Positions 15,108 to 21,844 of a stretch of DNA of 32,838 bases are shown here, in pieces. Under the pieces are notes generated by a model, which saw only the letters and a list, made by a program, of their open reading frames with translations, ran no database searches and was not told the DNA's origin. The DNA is from Candidatus Azambacteria bacterium RIFCSPLOWO2_01_FULL_46_26 (GTDB taxonomy: Bacteria; Patescibacteriota; Minisyncoccia; UBA9936), in contig MEYT01000012.1 in the NCBI GenBank assembly GCA_001774105.1, forward strand, positions 1 through 32,838, given 5' to 3'. The number at the start of each line of letters is the position of its first letter. The first letter of the stretch is position 1. Made by a program: the position numbers and the translations under genes.

Positions 15108-16616
15108 TTATAGTTTCTCCAAATCAAGGACTTCGTCAATGCGGATTTTACGCACGAATTCAGGCACGTGGCTGACAAGGATCATCGCGCCCTGATACTT
15201 GTCCAGCGCCTCGGCGATAATCGGAATATGGCGAAAATTAATATGATTGGTCGGCTCGTCTAAAATAAGAAGTCCGGAATTTTGAAGCGCGAGCCGAGCA
15301 AAAGCAACCAGCCCTTTTTGTCCTTCCGACAAATTCCCGATTTTTGCGTGAATAATGTCTCCCGTAATAAGAAATCCGGCGGCAACTGACCGCATTTTTT
15401 GTTCATCGCGCTTTTCCATCACGGAAAAAAGAGAATCATACACGGTGTCGTCAAAATTGAGTGTTGAAAAATCTTGGCGGTAATAACCAACCTTTATTCC
15501 TGGAAGCACGGTTGCGCCCGGCGCCTTGCCTTCCGCTATTGATTCAAGCAGCGTGCTTTTGCCTATGCCGTTGGGGCCGGAAAGCAAGAGGTGCTGATTT
15601 TTCTTCAGAGAAATATTTACCTTCCGCGCCGCAGGTGTGTGATTTTTTACCGTGATGAATGAGGTGATGCGCGCAATTTCCCCAACAAGATCCTGCTGAA
15701 CGGGTATAATAAAAGGACGAATCGTTTTATCTTCCTTTCTCACGTCAACTTTCGCTTCCTCAAACCCCTCGGCTTTCGCGCGCATGCGCTTTGCCAAGAG
15801 CCGCAGCCTCCCGCCTTTGTGGGCAAAAAAGTTTGCTTTGTCCTTGTTCTCCTGGATCTTTTTCGCAAGCTGGGCATTTTTGCTGTTTTCTCTTTCTATG
15901 CGAGCGGCGATATCTTTAGCCACATCAAAATAATTCCCCGCGTATTGTTCAATCTTTTTCGTAAACACATCAAGATACAAAACGCCGTCCGTAAACGAAT
16001 TCAAGAAATCAGCGTCGTGCGAAATGACGATAACCGTTTTTGGGTACTTCTTGAGAAAATCCGTGAGATGTTCAATGCCCGCCTTGTCCAGATTGTTCGT
16101 CGGCTCGTCAAGAAGCAAAAGGTCCGGGTTCTGGATAAGCGCGGAGGCAAGAAGAAGCCGGACCTGCTGTCCGCCTGAAAATGATTTAATGATCCTCTCG
16201 TGCGGAGCCCTAAAGGACTGCGGTTTGTTACTAATCGCTTCGCTCTTAGACAAACCGGGAGCGCCAAGATGCACGACCTCAAGGACCGTATCAATCCTCG
16301 GGTCTATGTCGTACACATTCTCAGAAAAGCATCCCCGGAAGAATTCTCTCACCGTGAGATTCATCTGATCGCGGGGGATGACCTGACGCGCCGTCGCAAC
16401 GGAAAGTCCCGCGCCAATACTCAACTTCCCCGAGTCGGGCTCCGCGGCTTTAATCATTAATCCAAAGAGCGTGCTCTTGCCGGCGCCGTTTTGCCCCATA
16501 AGGGCGACTTTCATTCCCCGACGCACCGAAAAGCTCACCTCATCTAAAATAGGATTATTGTGTCCGTATTTAAAAGATACGGCATCAAATCTGACGATGA
16601 TTTCATTTTGAGACAC
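15108..16616 (-). CDS. ABC-F family ATPase (translation factor type)
   Basis: ABC-F proteins have two ABC domains and no membrane part; they act on the ribosome. Domain 1 has Walker A GQNGAGKST (41-49), the FSGGQQVRLLLASAL signature (from 146) and LLLLDEPTNNLD. The inter-domain linker (about 220-300) is rich in Lys and Arg, and domain 2 has GPNGIGKST (345-353), LSEGQKGLVAFARLAL and LLILDEPTNHIN. The 502-residue length fits the family. The subgroup (EttA, Uup, YdiF or resistance type) cannot be told by eye. The start is a GTG at 16616 (MSQNEIIVRF). Residues 120-132 are encoded by a palindromic repeat just before the signature motif. It is followed after four bases by obgE. Confidence 0.93.
   Translation of the reverse strand: MSQNEIIVRFDAVSFKYGHNNPILDEVSFSVRRGMKVALMGQNGAGKSTLFGLMIKAAEPDSGKLSIGAGLSVATARQVIPRDQMNLTVREFFRGCFSENVYDIDPRIDTVLEVVHLGAPGLSKSEAISNKPQSFRAPHERIIKSFSGGQQVRLLLASALIQNPDLLLLDEPTNNLDKAGIEHLTDFLKKYPKTVIVISHDADFLNSFTDGVLYLDVFTKKIEQYAGNYFDVAKDIAARIERENSKNAQLAKKIQENKDKANFFAHKGGRLRLLAKRMRAKAEGFEEAKVDVRKEDKTIRPFIIPVQQDLVGEIARITSFITVKNHTPAARKVNISLKKNQHLLLSGPNGIGKSTLLESIAEGKAPGATVLPGIKVGYYRQDFSTLNFDDTVYDSLFSVMEKRDEQKMRSVAAGFLITGDIIHAKIGNLSEGQKGLVAFARLALQNSGLLILDEPTNHINFRHIPIIAEALDKYQGAMILVSHVPEFVRKIRIDEVLDLEKL
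16221..16257. repeat. Palindromic repeat inside the ABC-F gene
   Basis: CGGTTTGT (16221-16228) and CTAA (16231-16234) pair with TTAG (16246-16249) and ACAAACCG (16250-16257): 12 bp with a two-base bulge and an 11-base loop. It is in frame and encodes residues 120-132 (PGLSKSEAISNKP). The loop strand carries GAGCGAAGCGA, sharing the GAGCGAA core with the obgE and parB repeats. Confidence 0.8.
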
Positions 16617-16648
16617 GCCTTAGAGCATACCTCATCTTTCCAAAAATA

Positions 16649-16663
16649 GGAAGCCCTGCTTCA
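16649..16663 (-). terminator. Possible weak terminator after RNase R
   Basis: On the minus strand a short GAAGC-AGG-GCTTC hairpin is followed by CTATTTTT. The five-base stem is weak, so partial read-through into the ABC-F gene is likely. Confidence 0.35.
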
Positions 16664-16683
16664 AAATGAGATCCGTTGAGCAA

Positions 16684-18621
16684 TCAAACGAATATATAAT
16701 CTAAAATTTTTCGCTCTAAATCGCCCCCGATGATTTTTATTTTCACTTTATCTCCGACGGAATATTTTCTCTTCCTTCTTGTCCCCACAAGAGAATAGGT
16801 TTCTTTGCTAAAAACGTAAAAATCATCTTTCATGTCTTTGAATTTCACCATGCCGCTGGCCTTGGTTCGCGACTCTTCCACGTATACTCCCCACGTCGTT
16901 ATGCCCGAAATCACTCCTTCAAAAACGTGCCCTGTCTTACCCAGCATATATTCAACCTGCTTGTAAGCAACGGAGGATCTTTCGGCGTCCGTGGCATCAA
17001 TCTCCCGCTGGGACAGTTCGGCCGCGAAATTATGATGCCAAGCGATCTCCTGGCTTCTTAAATGCCCGCCTTTCAAATGCCTTTCCAAAATGCGATGCAC
17101 CAGCAAATCGGCATATCTTCTGATGGGAGAAGTAAAATGAGTGTAATTCTCCAGCGCCAGCCCGTAATGACCGATGTTTCTTATGGAATATATCGCCTTG
17201 GCCATGGATCTCATGGCAACGGTTTTCACCAGCGACTCTTCCGGCTTGCCTTTGATTTTCTCAAAAATTTCATTCAATTCTTTTGATGAGATGTTTTCTC
17301 CTTTGACCTCTATTTCATGCCCCAACATCCTCAAAAGAAACAAAAGCTCGTCTATGGCTTCTTTCTTTGGCGCGCCATGGATGCGGTAGATAGACGCTCC
17401 TTTATTTATTCTTTTTACTTCTCTGCTAAGATATGAGGCCACTTCCTTGTTGGCTAAAATCATAAACTCTTCCACAAGCTTGTGAACGTCAAGCCGCGGC
17501 TTTTGGGCGACGCTTAAGGGCTTTCCTTTCGCGTCAAGCTTGAATTTCACTTCCTCCTTGTCAAAATCAAGCGCCCCCATTTTCATTCTTTTGCCTCTCA
17601 ATATCTTCGCTAACTCGTTCAAACGATTCAGTTCGTCATAATACTCACCCTTTTTTTCATCCAGCGCTTTTTGCGCTTCTTCATACGCGAATCTTTTATT
17701 TGAGTTGATGATCGTCCTCCCGAGCCACGCTTTTTGAATATGCCCGCCTGAAGATATCGTCAAGACGGCCGCGAATGTCAATTTATCCTGGCCGGGATTC
17801 AAACTGCAAACATCATTAGATAAGACCTCCGGCAACATCGGAATGGTCCTGTCAACAAGATAAATAGAAACGCCCCGGCGGCGCGCTTCCTCGTCAAGAC
17901 GGCCGCCCTCCCTTACATAATGCGACACATCGGCAATGTGCACTCCAATTTCAAATACGTCATCGGAAACTTTTTTAAACGAAAGAGCGTCATCAAAGTC
18001 CTTCGCGTCTTCCGGATCTATGGTAAACGTGGTGATTCTTCTGAAGTCCCTTCTTCCGTCGATATCTTTGCGCGGTATGGGTTTTGATATCTTCCCAAGC
18101 AGTTCCGCCTCTTTTTCAACCTTGGGCGGAAATTTCATCTGAAATCCCTTTTCAAGCACGATGGATTCCATCTCCGCGTCATTGTCTCCTTTCTTGCCGA
18201 GCACTTTCACGATCCTGCCTTCCGGATTTTTCTTTGGATCATCCCATTTTATGATCCGTACAAGAACTTTCCAATTGTTGCGGACACGTCCGGACTCGGC
18301 GGGTGAAATAAAAATATCCGTATACATTCTCTTGTCATCCGGAACGATAAAAGAAATGGCGCTTCCTTTTCTTTTGTCCACCGTTCCCACAAATTCCATT
18401 TTCGCCCTCCATAACACCCTGATGATTTCACCGTCAAGCCTTTCCTTTTCTATTTGAGGGAACACGAAAAACTCCACCTCATCGCCATGCAAGGCGGTGT
18501 TTAAAAATTGCGGCTCTATTTGAATATCCATATCAAATTCGGCGGATGTCACATAACCAGTACCCTTGGAAGTTATGCCGATAATCCCTTTTGCGACGGA
18601 TTTTTTGCCTTCTTTTTTCAT
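16684..18621 (-). CDS. rnr: Ribonuclease R
   Basis: A processive 3'-5' exoribonuclease of the RNB family that degrades structured RNA. Order: N-terminal cold-shock-like OB folds (from about residue 15, KGIIGITSKGTGYVTS), the RNB catalytic domain, and a C-terminal S1 domain (GVISGITTWGVYVEES). The metal-binding Asp cluster is intact in TIDPEDAKDFDDAL, and HYGLALENYTHFTSPIRRYADLLVHR matches the RNB C-terminal block. There is no long Lys-rich tail. Start choice is uncertain: TTG at 18636 has GGAGG only one base away, whereas ATG at 18621 has it 16 bases upstream. I prefer the ATG (MKKEGKKSVAKG; 645 residues). Together with the ABC-F and ObgE genes it forms a ribosome/RNA-quality group on one strand. 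Confidence 0.95.
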   Translation of the reverse strand: MKKEGKKSVAKGIIGITSKGTGYVTSAEFDMDIQIEPQFLNTALHGDEVEFFVFPQIEKERLDGEIIRVLWRAKMEFVGTVDKRKGSAISFIVPDDKRMYTDIFISPAESGRVRNNWKVLVRIIKWDDPKKNPEGRIVKVLGKKGDNDAEMESIVLEKGFQMKFPPKVEKEAELLGKISKPIPRKDIDGRRDFRRITTFTIDPEDAKDFDDALSFKKVSDDVFEIGVHIADVSHYVREGGRLDEEARRRGVSIYLVDRTIPMLPEVLSNDVCSLNPGQDKLTFAAVLTISSGGHIQKAWLGRTIINSNKRFAYEEAQKALDEKKGEYYDELNRLNELAKILRGKRMKMGALDFDKEEVKFKLDAKGKPLSVAQKPRLDVHKLVEEFMILANKEVASYLSREVKRINKGASIYRIHGAPKKEAIDELLFLLRMLGHEIEVKGENISSKELNEIFEKIKGKPEESLVKTVAMRSMAKAIYSIRNIGHYGLALENYTHFTSPIRRYADLLVHRILERHLKGGHLRSQEIAWHHNFAAELSQREIDATDAERSSVAYKQVEYMLGKTGHVFEGVISGITTWGVYVEESRTKASGMVKFKDMKDDFYVFSKETYSLVGTRRKRKYSVGDKVKIKIIGGDLERKILDYIFV

Positions 18622-18647
18622 GATATATTTTTCCAATCCTCCATCTT

Positions 18648-18676
18648 ATTATAAACAAAATCGGGGTGCATGTATA
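18648..18676 (-). promoter_or_regulatory. Promoter for rnr
   Basis: On the minus strand, TATACA (18676-18671), 17-base spacer, TATAAT (18653-18648). Transcription would start near 18641, with a GGAGG at 18642-18638 right at the transcript start. Confidence 0.5.
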
Positions 18677-18720
18677 CGCTCCTCAGGATAAAAAGGTAGC
18701 GCTTGAATAATTGCGCCATG

Positions 18721-18750
18721 AAAAAACTCCGATTTTCGGAGTTTTTTTAT
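18721..18750 (-). terminator. Terminator after the cytochrome gene
   Basis: ACTCCGA (18726-18732) pairs with TCGGAGT (18736-18742), extended by A/T pairs, with T runs on both strands. It lies just after the cytochrome stop and upstream of rnr. Confidence 0.88.
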
Positions 18751-18759
18751 TTTAAAAAT

Positions 18760-19233
18760 TTATTTCGCCAACGATTTTTCGTAAATCATCACTTCTTTGA
18801 TCTGCTGTTCCGTCAGAACCTGGCCGAAAGCCGGCATTGATGAAGGCCTGCCCAGTCCAATGTATCCGCCGGCGCGAATCACCTTTAGGGTCGCTTCGTC
18901 ATTATTGTACGTCATCCACGCGCTCTTTATCGTGAAATTCAAAGGCCGCGGAGACAAGCCAGAGCTGGCCGGTCCGTCGCCCATTCCCTTCTCTCCGTGG
19001 CAAACCGTGCAATACGCCATAAAAACCGTTTTTCCGCGCTCAATTTCCGGAACGCCTACCGCGGGTTGATTAACGGCCGTAGAAGGCGCGGCCGGCGCGG
19101 ATGTTTCGGCACCGCCTTTGTTGTAGCCCGGAAATAAAGCCGTGACTATTAAAAATATAACCGCGGCTTTAATAAAAATGGCCAAAACAACATAAGACCT
19201 GATTTTTAAATCTTCGCCCAATTTTTTACCCAT
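18760..19233 (-). CDS. Membrane-anchored c-type cytochrome
   Basis: A small monohaem cytochrome. The N-terminus has one hydrophobic anchor (about residues 13-34, RSYVVLAIFIKAAVIFLIVTAL). A flexible Ala/Pro-rich linker follows, then a class I cytochrome c domain (about 60-157). The haem-binding motif CTVCH is at C75, C78, H79, followed by GEKGMGDGPAS. The likely distal ligand is M133 in SSMPAFGQ, and the TEQQIKEVMIYEKSL helix closes the fold. It would pass electrons outside the membrane, but no oxidase, quinol oxidoreductase or haem-attachment (Ccs/Ccm) gene is in the window. The ATG at 19233 is chosen over TTG 19236 because AGGAG lies nine bases upstream. A cytochrome c is unexpected in a CPR-like genome. 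It has its own promoter and terminator and diverges from the exported protein at 19389. Confidence 0.92.
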   Translation of the reverse strand: MGKKLGEDLKIRSYVVLAIFIKAAVIFLIVTALFPGYNKGGAETSAPAAPSTAVNQPAVGVPEIERGKTVFMAYCTVCHGEKGMGDGPASSGLSPRPLNFTIKSAWMTYNNDEATLKVIRAGGYIGLGRPSSMPAFGQVLTEQQIKEVMIYEKSLAK

Positions 19234-19271
19234 CAACCTTCTCTCCTGTTAAAGAACGGTGATTTTAAAAT

Positions 19272-19300
19272 AGAATAATACGAACAAAACGAACCGTCAA
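19272..19300 (-). promoter_or_regulatory. Promoter for the cytochrome gene
   Basis: On the minus strand, TTGACG (19300-19295), 17-base spacer, TATTCT (19277-19272), then a leader of about 30 bases with AGGAG. Confidence 0.68.
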
Positions 19301-19388
19301 GGTCAACTTTTTTAAAAATTGATTTTAAACGAACTTTCTGATAGGTTGTAAATAACTCCTTAAAAACTGAAGAACGGGGAATAAATCA

Positions 19389-20147
19389 ATGAGCAAGCGA
19401 ACGCATTGGGCGCGCTGGCTGACTTTTTTCGGTTTTTTGCTTACGCTGAATCATTCTGAAGCGCTTGCGTCAGATGGCGCGGGTCAAAATATTTTTCAAA
19501 AATTTGACTGGCATCTAAAAAATGAAATTTCCTTGTTGCCGAGTTTTGAGCTTGATAAGGCGTACGGCTCATGGCCTCAAAACAAGGTGAATGAAAGAAA
19601 TCTCGCCTTGCCGGAAAAAGTTTTTTACAAAACAACCACCGATTACCTGAACAATTTGCCGGCCGTGCAAAAAATTTACAGAGGAATCAATCGATTCGGC
19701 AAATTGGAAACCACGCTGGTTTTCGACACGGACATTACTCTTGACCCGAAACTCACTCCTTTGCAAATTCCGCCCGAACCGCCGAACCCAAGGATTGAAC
19801 TGGGCTACGGCAAAAAACAAAAATTCGCGAAAATCGGCGTGAAGCTGAATATGGACAAGCCATTCAGCGCCGAGCCCCTGACGTATCTGCGCCTAAACTT
19901 AAAAACAACCAGCATTCAAGCACGCTTTTCGCCGACCGATCAAAAAACAATTTTTGAACTGACAAGCGAACGGCCGTCAATGAACTTGAAATACGGCATC
20001 AACTACAAAGTTCAAAAACAACAGCTCGACTTTTCCCTATACCGCCTGCTCTCAAGTAATGACATAATCCGAATCACTTCCGGATTTAATTTTGACTCAT
20101 GCGAGTGGAAGGTCCAGATAGTACTTTTTTCTCCGATAAAATTTTAA
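19389..20147 (+). CDS. Exported beta-rich protein of unknown function
   Basis: I do not recognise the family. The 252-residue product starts with a clear Sec signal peptide: basic MSKRTHWARW, a hydrophobic core LTFFGFLLTL, and a likely cleavage after SEALA (residue 27). The mature part has many alternating-hydrophobic strands, especially in the second half (PRIELGYGKKQKFAKIGV, LTYLRLNLKTTSIQARF, MNLKYGINYKVQKQQLDF, then IIRITSGFNFDSCEWKVQIV), and ends in Phe. That pattern resembles an outer-membrane-type beta barrel or a beta sandwich; a barrel would be odd in a presumed single-membrane cell. GGGGA lies about nine bases upstream of the ATG. It diverges from the cytochrome gene and is the only plus-strand gene between 14 and 32.8 kb. 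Confidence 0.8.
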   Translation: MSKRTHWARWLTFFGFLLTLNHSEALASDGAGQNIFQKFDWHLKNEISLLPSFELDKAYGSWPQNKVNERNLALPEKVFYKTTTDYLNNLPAVQKIYRGINRFGKLETTLVFDTDITLDPKLTPLQIPPEPPNPRIELGYGKKQKFAKIGVKLNMDKPFSAEPLTYLRLNLKTTSIQARFSPTDQKTIFELTSERPSMNLKYGINYKVQKQQLDFSLYRLLSSNDIIRITSGFNFDSCEWKVQIVLFSPIKF

Positions 20148-20148
20148 T

Positions 20149-20184
20149 CCCGCCGCTGACAATAACAGCAACCGGCGGGTTTTT
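20149..20184. terminator. Terminator between the exported protein gene and murJ
   Basis: CCCGCCG (20149-20155) pairs with CGGCGGG (20173-20179), with an inner GCTG/CAGC pairing, followed by TTTTTG on the plus strand. It sits between two convergent genes and may help end both. Confidence 0.8.
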
Positions 20185-20192
20185 GTTTTCTT

Positions 20193-21827
20193 TTAAAAAA
20201 TATTTTTTAACCGCCTCAAAATCGCGTCCGCTTCCCGCAAGCGGAAGAGTTTCGCGACCAAAAAATAAATCGCCGCGCCTGCAACCGCGGCCGAAAAACC
20301 CTGAATAAACGCCGCCAAAAAAGTTTCTTCGCCCATAACCGCGGTCAAAACATAAAGCAGCGGATAAACGCCGGCGGCCATCGCGGCGGAAGCAATAAGC
20401 ATTTTATAAACCGGCGACGCGATTTCTCCGTAACCAAAGCCGCCCAAACGCGAAGAAAGAAATTTTAACAAAAGCGACGTATTGAACAGCGATGAAACGG
20501 CAACGGCAACTGGCAAAGCAATAATTCTAAAATCGCCGGCGCTTCGCAGTCCGAAAACATCGGCTAAAAAATCTGATAAGAGATTGCCGAACGAAAATAA
20601 ATAAATAAATAAAACGGCGAGAACGACGTTAACGCCGACGCTGACCGCTCCGATGACCGCGGGTGTTTTGGTATTCTGCAGAGCGTAAAACGACTTCGCG
20701 ATCAAAGGGCTTAATCCTTGAGTCAGAACGCCAAAACAAAAAACACCCAAGATCGCCGCCGTCAGCCGGCCGTCAAGACGGCTGAATTGGCCGGTTCTCA
20801 AAACCAAATAAACGATTTGATCGCGCAAGAGGAAAAATAAAAAAGCCAACGGCAGCATAAAAAACACGATCTGACGGAACGTGGCGGAAAATCTGTCCTT
20901 AAAAACATTCAACTGCTTCTTCGCGGCCGCTCCCACCAAAGCGGGAAAAACGGCTGTTGAAAAAGCGACGCCGATTATGCCGACGGGCAGCGATTGAAGA
21001 TTGTCGGCAAAACTGAATATCGTCAGACTGCCCGCTTTCAACGTTGAAATAATGGCCGTTATGACGATTGAATTTATCTGAAAAGTCGCGAGGCCGAGGG
21101 TTCTGGGAATCATCAAACGAAGAATTTTTTTGACTTCCGGAACCCAAAAATCGAGACGCGGGCGAAACTTAAAACCAAACTCCCGAATCGCCGGCAATTG
21201 AATCAAAAAATTCAAAAAGGCGCCCAAAACGACGCCCCAAGCAAGGCCGTAAATTCCGAAAAAATCAACCAAAAACAAAGCGCCGATAATAATGCCGATA
21301 TTGTACATAATCGGCGCCAAAGACGTAATTAAAAAACGGCGAAATGTCTGAAGCAGGGCGGTCAAAAAACTGCTCAAACCGAGAAACAAGGGGCTCAAAA
21401 AAAGAATTCTGGACATCGCGACAACCTCGGCTTTTTTTGACGGATCAAATCCCGGAGCGATAAATTTGTCTATCAGAATCGGAGCGGCTAAAATCAGCAA
21501 AGCGGAAATAAAAATTAAAGAAAAAAGGAGGAAATTCAACGTCCGGGAAGCCGTTTCCCAGCCCCTTTGCTTATCAGAGCGGTAGGTCTCCAAAAAAATC
21601 GGTATAAAAGCCACGGAAATTGATCCAAAAATAAACAGATTAAAGACCAAATCGGGCAAGCGAAAGGCGGCGTAATAAACGTCAAGTTCGTCCCCGGCGC
21701 CGAATCTTCCCGCCAGAATTCTGTCGCGGAGGAGGCCGAGAATCCGGCTCAAAAGAGCAAAAAAGCCGACCAGAACGGCGGCTGAAGCGACGGATTTTGA
21801 TTTTCCGTTTAATAAATTTAAAAGCAT
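20193..21827 (-). CDS. murJ: MurJ/MviN-type lipid flippase
   Basis: MurJ proteins of the MOP superfamily flip lipid-linked cell-wall precursors (lipid II) to the outer leaflet. The 544-residue product is highly hydrophobic, with about 14 membrane segments. Typical MurJ motifs are near the N-terminus: LLSRILGLLRDRILAGRFGAG, followed by DVYYAAFRLPDLVFNLFIFGSISVAFIPIF. The PRTLGLATFQINSIVITAII and GQFSRLDGRLTAAIL stretches also match. It is the last gene of the glycan operon, 17 bases after the DUF4012 gene. Because no Wzx-type flippase is in the operon, it may flip the operon's own lipid-linked sugar rather than, or as well as, lipid II; this is inference. Confidence 0.93.
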   Translation of the reverse strand: MLLNLLNGKSKSVASAAVLVGFFALLSRILGLLRDRILAGRFGAGDELDVYYAAFRLPDLVFNLFIFGSISVAFIPIFLETYRSDKQRGWETASRTLNFLLFSLIFISALLILAAPILIDKFIAPGFDPSKKAEVVAMSRILFLSPLFLGLSSFLTALLQTFRRFLITSLAPIMYNIGIIIGALFLVDFFGIYGLAWGVVLGAFLNFLIQLPAIREFGFKFRPRLDFWVPEVKKILRLMIPRTLGLATFQINSIVITAIISTLKAGSLTIFSFADNLQSLPVGIIGVAFSTAVFPALVGAAAKKQLNVFKDRFSATFRQIVFFMLPLAFLFFLLRDQIVYLVLRTGQFSRLDGRLTAAILGVFCFGVLTQGLSPLIAKSFYALQNTKTPAVIGAVSVGVNVVLAVLFIYLFSFGNLLSDFLADVFGLRSAGDFRIIALPVAVAVSSLFNTSLLLKFLSSRLGGFGYGEIASPVYKMLIASAAMAAGVYPLLYVLTAVMGEETFLAAFIQGFSAAVAGAAIYFLVAKLFRLREADAILRRLKNIF

Positions 21828-21844
21828 GATTTTAGATGAGGGGT

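Noticed and set aside
15165-15175. parS-like CACGTG near the end of the ABC-F gene
   Set aside because: Only the central hexamer matches; the flanking TGTTT/AAACA arms of parS are missing.
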